Below, in pieces: positions 1 to 8,159 of a DNA stretch of 64,000 nt. Within the stretch, counting starts at the first letter, position 1. Each line of letters starts with the position of its first letter. This DNA is from Roseateles saccharophilus. GTDB taxonomy: Bacteria; Pseudomonadota; Gammaproteobacteria; Burkholderiales; Burkholderiaceae_C. Both the position numbers and the translations under genes were made by a program. The stretch spans positions 1-64,000 of the forward strand of contig NZ_SMBU01000026.1 of the NCBI RefSeq assembly GCF_004342485.1. Direction: 5' to 3'. The notes under the pieces are model-generated. The model worked only from the letters and a program-made list of their open reading frames with translations, did no database searches and was not told the DNA's origin.

Positions 1-1314
1 TGCGAGTCCCGTCCAATTCTTCGCGAGACAGCAGCCTTGACTCAACCTCGAATAGCTTGGGATCGCGAGCCGAAATCTACGCGGGACGTAACAGCTCATA
101 TCGATCGTCATGGCGCGGGCTCCCCCCAGCCTATGACGGGAGCTATCGGCGCCTACATGCGATTCGCCTACGACCTCTACGGCTTGAAGCACGCCGTCGA
201 TGTCCAGAAGCTGCTTATCGACCGCATCAAGCACCCTGAAACCTTTCCGGGCGCTATGTACGAGGTGCGCGTTGCCGCCGCACTGCTACGCGCAGGCTGC
301 ACCCTGGAGCTTCAGGACGAGACCGACCGACGTACAACCCACGTCGAGTTCATTGCCACGAACGCTCAGTCGGGCGCGACTTTTGCAGTCGAAGCCAAGC
401 GGCGCGAAGGCGCCCGGATGAAAATCAACAGGCAGATGTACCGTGCTCTGAGCAAGCATTCAGAGCACCCACGCATCGTCTTCATTGACACGAACGACTG
501 TAGGCTGGAACTGGGCCGAAATCGCGCCGCCCCAGTGGCGCTCGTGGAAGCTGAAGGACAGCTTGACCGCTATGAACGCGACCCCATCGGCAAGACGCTT
601 CCCCAGGCGTATGTCATAGCCACCTTCGAGCCAGCGGAACACCACCTCGACGCCGTCGATCTACCGTCCGGCATGCTGCTATGGGGCTTCCATTTCGATG
701 ATCTGCGCCCCGGGCTGAAGACCTTGCTTCAGCAGGTCGAGATGAGACGGCGCCATTCGCCGATCTTTGCGCTGCTGGAGTCCATGGAGAAGCACCAACA
801 TGTGCCGGTTACTTTCGACGGCGAGGCCGATGCATATTTGGGCAGCGCTTCTAAGACACGCTTGAAAGTCGGCCAACGACTTGAGGTCCCTGGGCCCGAT
901 GGGACGCATATCGAGGTCACGCTCGAAGATGGCACGGTAGTGCCCTCGTGGAAGGCAGCATCGTGCGTTGTTCGCAGCGACGATGGGAAGAGGTTCATCG
1001 TGCAAGTTCCATTGACGGATGAAGACCTTCAGGCGTACGCGCAACACCCAGCTACCTTCTTCGGCACCGTTGATAGAAACGCCGGCCGCAAGCAGTTGAA
1101 GACAGCACTAGATGCCTTCGACTTCATATGGGAGAGCTGCAAGGACACCAAAAAGGAGGAGCTGCTGGAACGACTGAAGTCGGCGCCTGATTGGGCATGG
1201 CTCGCATCGCTTTCACAGCATGAGGTGGCGACCCACTATTGCGTGAGGATGGCGGAGAACCTGATGCACGAAATCGAAAACAGCGCTGCCGTGACAGGGC
1301 TGGACGGCCCATAG
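1..1314 (+). CDS. Possible PD-(D/E)XK-like nuclease, 5' end probably cut by the window edge
   Basis: I do not recognise a named family. The reading frame is open to base 1, so the true start may lie outside the window. In-frame candidates inside it are TTG at 37 and ATG at 133. Numbering from TTG 37, residues about 70-125 look like an alpha-beta core: a helix with YEVRVAAALL, a strand with THVEF, then FAVEAKRR. Such an E...E-x-K arrangement is typical of the restriction-endonuclease fold, but that assignment is inference. The C-terminal half (about 250-425) shows no motif I know. It is rightward while the phage genes beside it are leftward, and its base composition looks less GC-rich. A cargo (moron or defence) gene is one reading; an ordinary hypothetical protein is equally possible. 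Confidence 0.6.
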   Translation, partial: CESRPILRETAALTQPRIAWDREPKSTRDVTAHIDRHGAGSPQPMTGAIGAYMRFAYDLYGLKHAVDVQKLLIDRIKHPETFPGAMYEVRVAAALLRAGCTLELQDETDRRTTHVEFIATNAQSGATFAVEAKRREGARMKINRQMYRALSKHSEHPRIVFIDTNDCRLELGRNRAAPVALVEAEGQLDRYERDPIGKTLPQAYVIATFEPAEHHLDAVDLPSGMLLWGFHFDDLRPGLKTLLQQVEMRRRHSPIFALLESMEKHQHVPVTFDGEADAYLGSASKTRLKVGQRLEVPGPDGTHIEVTLEDGTVVPSWKAASCVVRSDDGKRFIVQVPLTDEDLQAYAQHPATFFGTVDRNAGRKQLKTALDAFDFIWESCKDTKKEELLERLKSAPDWAWLASLSQHEVATHYCVRMAENLMHEIENSAAVTGLDGP

Positions 1315-1335
1315 ACTCCGTGTATCGCCCCACCG

Positions 1336-1569
1336 TCAAGGCAGCAACCGCCCCCGCACCAACCAGCGGCCGACCACGATCAGGAGCGCCGGCCAGCCGA
1401 GCAGCACCATGTTGACGACAAAGTTGGAGAGCATGCTGGAGTGGCCGGTGAAAGATTCCTGCGCGCCGTTCCAGGAGCCCCACAGCAGCACGGCGAGCCA
1501 CAGCCAGGCCAGAAGGGCAAGCCGGTCCAGCCAGTCGCGCTGGCGCTTGGGTTGCTGAGCGTCGTTCAT
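1336..1569 (-). CDS. Small membrane protein, 77 aa
   Basis: Unrecognised. The ATG at 1569 follows a good ribosome site (GGAGG, about 4 bases before the start), so it is preferred to a longer upstream frame. The protein has a charged N-terminus (MNDAQQPKRQRDW), one hydrophobic segment at about residues 17-31 and a second at about 50-68, ending in a basic tail. Two membrane helices are likely. It converges on the rightward gene to its left. In phage elements such proteins can be holin-like or cargo partners, but nothing here shows the role. Confidence 0.55.
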   Translation of the reverse strand: MNDAQQPKRQRDWLDRLALLAWLWLAVLLWGSWNGAQESFTGHSSMLSNFVVNMVLLGWPALLIVVGRWLVRGRLLP

Positions 1570-1677
1570 GTCGCCTCCGCCGGTTCGGTCCCGCTGATTG
1601 TGGACGGTAGGTCGCTCATGGCGTGAGCCGGCATGGCCGAATGGGCACAATCAGCCCAGCACCCCGCCCGCACCGCG

Positions 1678-1815
1678 ATGCACTGGCTCCTCGCCCTGAT
1701 CCTCAAGCCGTTCTTCGTCTTCGGCTACTTCATCGCGGTCGCGTTCAGCGAGGTCGCGGTGAAGAAGTGGATGCCGGAGTGCCGGCTCAAGCGCCTACTG
1801 CTGCGGCGCTGGTAG
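1678..1815 (+). CDS. Very small membrane protein, 45 aa
   Basis: A short frame starting MHWLLALILKPFF, with one hydrophobic helix at residues 2-21 and a basic C-terminus (KRLLLRRW). The same frame can start earlier at 1633, adding 15 residues, and neither start has a convincing ribosome site. It overlaps the end of the large leftward phage gene by 21 bases in a convergent arrangement. The hydrophobic-plus-basic layout suggests a real membrane peptide, but function is unknown and it could be chance. Confidence 0.4.
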   Translation: MHWLLALILKPFFVFGYFIAVAFSEVAVKKWMPECRLKRLLLRRW

Positions 1816-3999
1816 CGGAGCCGTGAGGCCAGCGGCCGGCGCTCGCATCAGCGCCGCACCCAGGGCCTGGTTCTTCGTGGCCTTCTGCAGCATGGCCTGC
1901 ACCGCGGGCGACCCCACACCTTGCGACAGTCGCCTCACCGAGGCCGGGTTGTTGAGCAGCATCTGCGCAAGCTTCGGCAGCGCGACGACGCCGCCGGCGT
2001 ACTTGGCAGCTTCCAGCGGATCGCCGGTCGCGGCGTAGGTGCCGGCGCCGGTGACGAGCCCGGGCAGGGCTTGCATGAACATGCGCGCCGTCGTGCCGCT
2101 GTTGGGCAGCTTGTCGGGCAGCACCTGGGCGCCGGCCTGCGCCAGGTTCACGAGATCCTGGGGCCCGTTGCCGTAGACCGAGAACGAGCGATTGCGGGCG
2201 GTGTTCAGCGCCGCCGCGAGCCTCTGTGGGCTGATGTTGCCGGTGCCGGTCTTGTCGACCGCGCGCTCGATGTTGAACATGTTCGCCATCTGGCCGCGCG
2301 CTTGGGAGAACGTTTGCTGGTCGGCGCCCGACAACGATGCGTTCATCGAGTCCATCAGCGTCGAGCGGGTCTGCCGGGCGAAGTGCGCCAGGTCGGAGTC
2401 GGCGCTCGACCCCATGCGATCCAGGTCCTTCTTGATGCCGTAGGCGACCTGGCCGTCGATGTTCCCTTGCCCGTCCATCGAGTCGACGATGCGGTTGATG
2501 ATCTTCACCGCCGGGCCCTTTTCGCTCTCTGCCGCCGCGGCCTGCGTGGCGGCGAGCTGGTTCAGCGCCGGCATGTCGATCTGCACCTGGTTGCGCGAGA
2601 GCACGTCGCCGATCTTCGCGTTCAGCTGCCGGCGCGCGTCGCCCATCACGTCGGAGGTCGCTGCCGGGGCGTCCGCGCCCATGGTCTTGAGCACAGCCGC
2701 GTTGTAGGCCTGCTGCTGCGCGTCCCGCATCTCCTGCTGGCCGCCGGCCGTGAAGACGTTGTCGCTGAGGCTCGACCGTACGCGGTTCCAGAACGGTGAG
2801 CCGGTGGTCTGCGCCAGGTCGAGCGGAACGCCAGCGCCGCGCAGCGTGTCGACGGCCTTCTGCGCGACCGGCGTCAGCGCGTTCTGCACCGGGGTCGCCA
2901 CCCGGCCCAGGCCAGCTGCGAGCGCCTTCCCGCCCGCGCCGCCGGCCGCCCCCCACAGCGTGTTCTCCACGCGGGATTCGTCGGAGGCCACCGGCTGCAA
3001 GTTCGCCAGCAACGCGCCACCGGCCGCCGCGGCCTTGTAGGTGCCCGGGTTCATGAGCTGCTGCGCGAGCGCCGCGCTGCGCGTCATGTTGGCCGCCTGA
3101 GCCCCCTTTGCGGCCAGACCCAGCGGCAGCAGCGTCGTGGCCAGGTTGCCGCCGATGTAGCCCGCCGTGCCGGCGCCGGTGCGCATCAGCGGCGCGTCGA
3201 GCTGCTTCGCGTAGTCGATGTCGGCTTGGGTCGGCAGCCCGAGCGTGTCGGCGAACGAATGCCCTGCCCCGCCGGTCACCAGATCGCTGACGCCCTTCTC
3301 CGGTGGCGCGATGGCCTCGATGCCATGGCGCAGCAGTTGGCCGCCACCTCGGCCGATGTCGACGACCGCTTTGCCGGCGCCGGCCATCACCTTCTGCCAG
3401 GTGCTCATGTCGGCCGTGGGGTCGTAGGGCGTCGGACTGGCTGAGTTCTGCGGCTGCGCTGTGGTGGTCGGCTGGCCCGTCAGCGCCGCGATCACCGGAT
3501 CGACACCCTGCGCGGGCTGTCGGGCGCCCTGCGGGCCGCTTGCTGGGGCTCCTGCGGTGAGCGCCGCAATGACCGGATCGTCACCCGGCGCCGGCGCGCT
3601 GGGCTTGTCCATCGGCAGCATGCCGGCGTTGCCCTTGATCGCCTGGAAGGTGTTGGCCACCTTCGTCACATAGCCCTGCGTCTTCGGGCCCCAGTTCGCT
3701 GGGTCCGTGCCGCCGTGGTACGCGGCGACCGCGGCCTCCAGATTGCCCTGGTAGCGGTCCAGGTTCTGCCGCATCAGCGCCGCTGCACCAAGGATCGACT
3801 GCGCCGGGTCCGTCGGATCGACACCGAGCGCCTTGGCCGTGGACGGCAGGATCTGCATCAGGCCCACCGCGCCCTTGGGGCTGACGGCACCGGAGTCGAA
3901 GCCGCTCTCGACGTGGGCCTGGGCTCGCAGCAGATCCGGATCGACGCCGAAGCGCTGCGCCGCGGCCTGGAAAACGGGATCGAGGTTCGGCTGGGTCAT
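1795..3999 (-). CDS. Phage ejection (internal virion) protein with N-terminal lytic transglycosylase, 734 aa
   Basis: Residues about 9-120 form an SLT-type lytic transglycosylase domain: AHVESGFD with probable catalytic Glu31, then KGAVGLMQILPSTA, then AAVAAYHGG. This activity cuts peptidoglycan so phage DNA can cross the cell wall. After it comes a low-complexity linker with two copies of DPVIAALT (about residues 150-185) and a long Ala/Gly/Gln-rich region without a recognised domain. The start is ATG 3999, which overlaps the upstream stop by four bases (ATGA). Order and size recall T7 gp16, whose transglycosylase is also N-terminal; P22-like ejection proteins are an alternative. It is the last leftward gene of the phage block. 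Confidence 0.8.
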   Translation of the reverse strand: MTQPNLDPVFQAAAQRFGVDPDLLRAQAHVESGFDSGAVSPKGAVGLMQILPSTAKALGVDPTDPAQSILGAAALMRQNLDRYQGNLEAAVAAYHGGTDPANWGPKTQGYVTKVANTFQAIKGNAGMLPMDKPSAPAPGDDPVIAALTAGAPASGPQGARQPAQGVDPVIAALTGQPTTTAQPQNSASPTPYDPTADMSTWQKVMAGAGKAVVDIGRGGGQLLRHGIEAIAPPEKGVSDLVTGGAGHSFADTLGLPTQADIDYAKQLDAPLMRTGAGTAGYIGGNLATTLLPLGLAAKGAQAANMTRSAALAQQLMNPGTYKAAAAGGALLANLQPVASDESRVENTLWGAAGGAGGKALAAGLGRVATPVQNALTPVAQKAVDTLRGAGVPLDLAQTTGSPFWNRVRSSLSDNVFTAGGQQEMRDAQQQAYNAAVLKTMGADAPAATSDVMGDARRQLNAKIGDVLSRNQVQIDMPALNQLAATQAAAAESEKGPAVKIINRIVDSMDGQGNIDGQVAYGIKKDLDRMGSSADSDLAHFARQTRSTLMDSMNASLSGADQQTFSQARGQMANMFNIERAVDKTGTGNISPQRLAAALNTARNRSFSVYGNGPQDLVNLAQAGAQVLPDKLPNSGTTARMFMQALPGLVTGAGTYAATGDPLEAAKYAGGVVALPKLAQMLLNNPASVRRLSQGVGSPAVQAMLQKATKNQALGAALMRAPAAGLTAPLPAPQQ

Positions 4000-5903
4000 T
4001 GCGGGATCCATCCCTGGCGCTTGGCGTAGGTGTACTTGTCGGCGAGCGCCGCACGGTCCGTTGCCGACATGGTCTTGGTGAAGTCCGCCAGCCGCGCCGG
4101 ATCGAACTGCCTGATGGCGGACAGCTGATAGACCCGCGGGTCGAACATGCCGCGCCACGCGGTCTCGAACGCGCTCTGGTTCAACGGGGCGTTGCCGCTG
4201 CGCCCGGCCCACTGCTGCTGGGCGAGCGCCTTGGCCTGCAGCGCGAGCTCGCCACCCTTGCTCCACAGCGCGACGTCGCGCACCGCGGCGGGAAACATGC
4301 CGGCGTTCACGTTCGCGTTGATCTGCTGCTCGAGCTGGGCGTCGGTGCCCGTGCCGCCAGCGGCCTGCCAGCTGCGCTGCGCGTTCTGCGCCATGAACTT
4401 CTTGATCTCGGTGAAGCGGGCCACGTCGGACCTCGGATCGGCGCCGACGATCGACGCCAGTTTCGGCCCGATCGGGTTGTCGGAGAACGCGCCGAGCAGC
4501 TTGTTCTTCCATTCGGCCGTCGGGCCCGTCGCCACACCCTGCCGCGAGAGGTCGAGGATGTTGTCCAGCACGTTCGCCCTCGTCTGGCTGTCTGCGACTT
4601 GGCGCTGCAGGTCGTTCATGCGCGCCGCGCCGGCGGTGCCGAGATCGCCCTCGCCGGGCCCGAGCTTGCTGACGGGAGGCTGCGCGTTCGGCGCCTGGTA
4701 GCCGGAGAAGCGGCCAGGGTCCACGCCGCCAGCGCCAGGCGTGCCAGCTGGGCCACCGAGGGGCGCACCGGGCTGCTGCAGGTACGCGCTGCCCGGCACC
4801 ATCGTCTCGCGGCCCGTCGACGGGTTGATGCTGGGGTACAGCGTGCCGCTGGTCTTGCCGGTGGCCTCGGCTGCGTTCTGCAGCTGCGTCACACCGGCGG
4901 CGCCCGCCATCGGCATCGCGCCGATGAAGTTGCCGCCCTGGTCATACGCCGGCACACCACCCTTCGGGATGTCGGGATTCCAGCTCTTGTGACCATCGGG
5001 GTAGATGCTCCAACTGCCGGGCCTGGCGTTCTCAGGTGCGATGTAGGTCTGCTTGCGCAGCCACGCGCCGACCACCTGCCGGCCAATGTCGGACTGCGGG
5101 TCAACGCCGACCGACAGCAGCGTCTTCGTGAGATCGGTGCGGTTGTCGGCGCGGGCGATGGGCGACTTGATGTAGGTCTGAGGATCGATCTGGAAGGCCA
5201 GCATCGCCTGGCGCGAGTCCATCCCGGGCATCGCCAGCGCGCCCCGGCTGCTGTAGTGAGGCCCAGGGACGCCGGACGGGCCGGGCGACGGGCTGTTGCT
5301 GACCTGAAGGCCGCCCGGGGTCGTGGGCGGATGCTGGTCTACGGCATCGTCTGGCTGAGGAAGCTGCTCTTGAGGCCCCGAGGCCGCAAGCGCGGCGCCG
5401 AGCTGCTGAGGAGCTGGGCCCTGCCCGCGGTCGTAGCGAGCGAAGTCGCCGGTGGTCGGCGGCATCGACGCTGCCTGCTGCTGCTGCTGCGGCGCGGGCG
5501 TCGTGTCCTGGCCATCGTCGCCCGGCTGCGGAGCAGACTGCGGCGCTTGCTGTTGCGCCGGCTGCGCGCCGCCCGTCGAAGCACCGCCGCTGCCATCGTT
5601 GAAAAGCTGGCCCCAGGATTGGGCGTTGCGGTTCCAGAGCTCGGCTTGCTTCTGCATGACCTGCTTTTGCATGTAGCCGGCCGCCAGCGCCTGGCCGAGC
5701 TTGACCAACCCATTGCCGATGCCGAGCCGCGGCACCACGCGGAGGTTCTGCGGCAAATCCGCCCCCATGGGTTGCATCGACTGCTGCATCAGCGCATCGG
5801 CGATGGCCTGCTGGCGCTGCAGCGCGATCTGGTCGGCGTAGCCGCCGGGGTTGTTCGGCGGCGTCGTGAACCAGACAGGAGTGGTGGGACCTTGTTGCGC
5901 CAT
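3996..5903 (-). CDS. Putative phage internal virion/ejection protein, 635 aa
   Basis: Not recognisable by motif. The protein is rich in Gln, Pro, Ala and Gly, with a Q-rich stretch at about residues 120-150, and has alpha-helical, coiled-coil-like segments near the N-terminus (about 20-95) and C-terminus (about 430-560). It lies between a 234-aa and a 734-aa gene, the latter carrying a transglycosylase, and shares an ATGA overlap with it. This order and these sizes match the middle member of a T7-type ejection set (gp14-gp15-gp16). The role is inferred from context only. Confidence 0.6.
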   Translation of the reverse strand: MAQQGPTTPVWFTTPPNNPGGYADQIALQRQQAIADALMQQSMQPMGADLPQNLRVVPRLGIGNGLVKLGQALAAGYMQKQVMQKQAELWNRNAQSWGQLFNDGSGGASTGGAQPAQQQAPQSAPQPGDDGQDTTPAPQQQQQAASMPPTTGDFARYDRGQGPAPQQLGAALAASGPQEQLPQPDDAVDQHPPTTPGGLQVSNSPSPGPSGVPGPHYSSRGALAMPGMDSRQAMLAFQIDPQTYIKSPIARADNRTDLTKTLLSVGVDPQSDIGRQVVGAWLRKQTYIAPENARPGSWSIYPDGHKSWNPDIPKGGVPAYDQGGNFIGAMPMAGAAGVTQLQNAAEATGKTSGTLYPSINPSTGRETMVPGSAYLQQPGAPLGGPAGTPGAGGVDPGRFSGYQAPNAQPPVSKLGPGEGDLGTAGAARMNDLQRQVADSQTRANVLDNILDLSRQGVATGPTAEWKNKLLGAFSDNPIGPKLASIVGADPRSDVARFTEIKKFMAQNAQRSWQAAGGTGTDAQLEQQINANVNAGMFPAAVRDVALWSKGGELALQAKALAQQQWAGRSGNAPLNQSAFETAWRGMFDPRVYQLSAIRQFDPARLADFTKTMSATDRAALADKYTYAKRQGWIPQ

Positions 5904-5910
5904 GACGACC

Positions 5911-6615
5911 TCAGACGATGGATTGGCCAGGCGCCGGCACGACGCTCTGCCAGGGCAATGAACCCTGCACTTGGTTGATCAAGTTGTGCATCGGCGCCAT
6001 CGGTGGAGCCTGATATTTGAAGTTCTGGAGCGCCTTGCCAAGGGCCTGACGCCGATCCGGGGTCAGCCAGTTCGATGACGAGTTGACGGGAGAGGATGTG
6101 CTCGCATCCAGGCCGCCGGGCCCGTAGTTGAGGCCCTCATGCGAGTAGTCGCCCAGTGCGCCAAGCCCGTCGGAAGCCGAAGGGGCATCCATGGCTGGTC
6201 CGTAGCCTGCGCTGCCGAACTGCGCCGCAGCATCTACCGAGGTGGGGACGTAATCGGCGGCACCTCCGACAGAGCCTGCTCCAACATCTCCAGCCGCTCC
6301 TCCGGCCGCCCCCAGCTGCCCCATGCCATACCCTCCGGCCTCGAAGGCCGCAATCACATGCGCGATGTCGTGCATCGTGCTGGCCGGCCCCGTGTTAATG
6401 CCGGCCGCGCGAGCCTGGCTGAAGGCGCTGCTGGTCGGGCCACCCATTTGGTCGACCAGCGGATCCCAGTGGGTGCCCAGTACGCCGTTCCAGACCTTGG
6501 TCGATGCCGGGTCAACAGCTCCGACGAGGGCGCGCGCCGGGTCGTGCATGAGCTGCTTCGCGATCTTCTGCAGGTTGAGCTGCTCGAAGGAGAGGTTGTC
6601 GCTGAGCCAAGACAT
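5911..6615 (-). CDS. Putative phage internal virion protein, 234 aa
   Basis: The start at ATG 6615 (MSWLSDNLSFEQ) is chosen because AAGGAG lies 8-9 bases upstream; longer frames lack such a site. The first 100 residues look globular (DPARALVGAVDPASTKVW, HDIAHVIAAFEAGG). Residues about 105-235 are low-complexity Gly/Ala/Ser. It is seven bases upstream of the 635-aa gene and heads the presumed ejection cassette. By size and position it could be a T7 gp14 or P22 gp7 equivalent, but no sequence motif proves it. Confidence 0.55.
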   Translation of the reverse strand: MSWLSDNLSFEQLNLQKIAKQLMHDPARALVGAVDPASTKVWNGVLGTHWDPLVDQMGGPTSSAFSQARAAGINTGPASTMHDIAHVIAAFEAGGYGMGQLGAAGGAAGDVGAGSVGGAADYVPTSVDAAAQFGSAGYGPAMDAPSASDGLGALGDYSHEGLNYGPGGLDASTSSPVNSSSNWLTPDRRQALGKALQNFKYQAPPMAPMHNLINQVQGSLPWQSVVPAPGQSIV

Positions 6616-6637
6616 TTGAAAAAGCTCCTTGGGTTGG

Positions 6638-6889
6638 TCAGTGCACGCGCCAGAGGCCGGCATTCGCCGAAAGGTAGGCCTCCAGCATCGGATCGGGGTT
6701 AGTGAGCCGCCAGAGCTCGCCACGCAACAGGTTTGCAAGGTCGTCCATGCCTTGCAGGTGCGCGGCGGTGTAGACCTGCACCAGTTTTTCCAAGCTCGGT
6801 GGCGCTACGTCGGCCGCGATGAACTGCATGTCGCCCACCTGCCCGTAGAGGGCGGCTAGCTCCTCGATGGCGCTGTGCTCGCGGCTCAC
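6638..6889 (-). CDS. Hypothetical phage protein, 83 aa
   Basis: Unrecognised small acidic, mostly helical protein. The start is GTG 6889, which overlaps the preceding stop by four bases (GTGA), supporting translational coupling. It lies 22 bases upstream of the 234-aa virion gene. No cysteine motif, membrane segment or known domain is visible. Confidence 0.5.
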   Translation of the reverse strand: MSREHSAIEELAALYGQVGDMQFIAADVAPPSLEKLVQVYTAAHLQGMDDLANLLRGELWRLTNPDPMLEAYLSANAGLWRVH

Positions 6890-7110
6890 GCGGCGGACTC
6901 CAGCTGCTTGCGAATCAGGCTCGCAACGGCATGGACCTCCGCCTCGCGGAAGGCCGGCCGCCTGCCGATCATCACGGGCAGGAGGCCCGCCCGTCCGCCA
7001 CTGCCGTACCCGGCCAAGGAGGCCGCCTCCAGCAGCTCGAACGCGGCCGCCTGCGGCGAGAGCAGGCGGCTCGAAGTTGCGGCGGGTTGTTGGGCGTTCG
7101 TCATCTGCAT
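6886..7110 (-). CDS. Hypothetical phage protein, 74 aa
   Basis: Unrecognised. The preferred start is the ATG at about 7110 (MQMTNAQQP), just after the stop of the preceding gene, whose last codons carry a GAGG ribosome site; a second ATG two codons later is also possible. The sequence contains LLSPQAAAFELLEAA and a Gly-rich turn (GYGSGGRAG). It overlaps the next gene by four bases. Confidence 0.45.
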   Translation of the reverse strand: MQMTNAQQPAATSSRLLSPQAAAFELLEAASLAGYGSGGRAGLLPVMIGRRPAFREAEVHAVASLIRKQLESAA

Positions 7111-7114
7111 GGCG

Positions 7115-7456
7115 TCAGTCCTCAGGATTGGCCTGCATCGTGAGCCGTGCTGCAGTGGCACCGCAATGCATTCCGGAACCTGTGACCACTGCGCCCTGGG
7201 GCGGCATGCCCCGAAGTTCCGGAGCAGGGTCCACGCTGGGGAGCTTCAGCTCGGCCGGCAGCGCCCAGCGCATGCGGTCACGGCCGGGCATCTGTGGCGG
7301 CGGGAAGCGGTCAGCCCAGGCCATGCGGATCAACGCGAGGTCGATGAGCGCCTGCTGCGAGTGGCTCGGGTGCAGCGCGCGCAGGATCTGCAGGGCTTGC
7401 TGTGCTGCCGGGCCCGGGAGCCACTCGATGCGAGTCTGGCGGGGCTTGCGGGGCAT
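7115..7456 (-). CDS. Hypothetical phage protein, 113 aa
   Basis: Unrecognised. It begins MPRKPRQTRIEWLPG and has a basic N-terminus followed by a helical stretch (AAQQALQILRALHPS). Its start is two bases after the stop of the preceding gene, consistent with one leftward transcript. No catalytic or metal-binding pattern is visible. Confidence 0.5.
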   Translation of the reverse strand: MPRKPRQTRIEWLPGPAAQQALQILRALHPSHSQQALIDLALIRMAWADRFPPPQMPGRDRMRWALPAELKLPSVDPAPELRGMPPQGAVVTGSGMHCGATAARLTMQANPED

Positions 7457-7458
7457 GC

Positions 7459-7722
7459 TCAGCGGTCGGGCCAGTTAGAGATCACCAGCACGCCGATGCC
7501 GGCCGCGGAGGCCTCGCGCTTGGCTCGCGCAATGAACGCGTCTTCGGTCTCACCGGGCTGCCGATCCCAGGACTGCCCGGCGCCGGTGATGATGCGATGG
7601 GCCTCCTCTTCGATGGTCCGGCACTGGTCGTCGAATCGACTGATGTGCACGATGGCGATGTCATCGGCGGCCGCGCGGCTGCGCTCCAGCGCCGCGATGC
7701 GTTGCTCAAGGCTGGTTGCCAT
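7459..7722 (-). CDS. Hypothetical phage protein with N-terminal coiled-coil segment, 87 aa
   Basis: The start at ATG 7722 (MATSLEQRIAALERS) is supported by GGAGG about six bases upstream and lies inside the last codons of the DUF5681 gene, a 17-base overlap. Residues about 3-35 resemble a short coiled coil. The remainder (HISRFDDQ, WDRQPGETEDAFIARA) has no family I can name. Confidence 0.5.
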   Translation of the reverse strand: MATSLEQRIAALERSRAAADDIAIVHISRFDDQCRTIEEEAHRIITGAGQSWDRQPGETEDAFIARAKREASAAGIGVLVISNWPDR

Positions 7723-8140
7723 TCTTGGCCTCCAAGGCCGCGATCCGCACGGCGAGTTCATCGGTTTCGATCAGCTTGGCCAGCGCGCCGAGCCCGGATA
7801 GCAGTTGGGCCGCCTGGCCCGGAGCGAGAGAGCCGCTGCCCGCGGCCGACAAGATCGCGCGGCCCTGCTCGGCCAGGGATTGCCCGTCGGGCAGGCTGAT
7901 GATGGCCGGCTGCTCCGTGGCCTTCACAGGCGGCAGCACGCGCTCCAGCAGCAACCGCGCGGCCTGCGCATCGCCGGCCTTCGCCAGCTCGACCTGCTTC
8001 GCGATGATTGCGGGCAGGTGCCCGGCGATCTCGGCGCGCAATTTGGCAACCTCGCCATGCCCGGGCGTGCGGCCGGCTGGGTTCCCGCTCTGACCAGGCT
8101 TCCATGCGGTCGACGGAGGCTTGCGTTTCGGTGTCGTCAT
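7706..8140 (-). CDS. DUF5681 family phage protein, 144 aa
   Basis: The N-terminus carries WKPGQSGNPAGRTPG (residues about 13-27), the signature of DUF5681. These proteins usually sit just before phage large-terminase genes and are suspected to act as a small-terminase-like or DNA-packaging factor; that role is not proven. The rest is helical, with LLLERVLPPVKA and a C-terminal ALEAKNGNQ. No large terminase follows here: the next genes are under 120 codons and then the ejection-like set. It starts 19 bases after the primase-helicase stop. Confidence 0.7.
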   Translation of the reverse strand: MTTPKRKPPSTAWKPGQSGNPAGRTPGHGEVAKLRAEIAGHLPAIIAKQVELAKAGDAQAARLLLERVLPPVKATEQPAIISLPDGQSLAEQGRAILSAAGSGSLAPGQAAQLLSGLGALAKLIETDELAVRIAALEAKNGNQP

Positions 8141-8159
8141 GTGCTTTCAATCTGCTCAA

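Noticed and set aside
1-1800. Left attachment site (copy of the tRNA-Arg 3' end) near the left edge
   Set aside because: No matching segment of the tRNA 3' half was found here, so the element must extend past the window.
1787-2956. Arg/Gly-rich leftward frame overlapping the transglycosylase gene
   Set aside because: An out-of-frame shadow of the virion gene; low-complexity composition only.
3999-5978. Very long rightward open frames opposite the phage virion genes, and similar ones opposite the OPT, addAB and car genes (for example 15961-18234 and 41633-45661)
   Set aside because: They mirror the codons of well-supported genes in GC-rich DNA, have biased Arg/Ala/Gly-rich composition and no motifs or ribosome sites.
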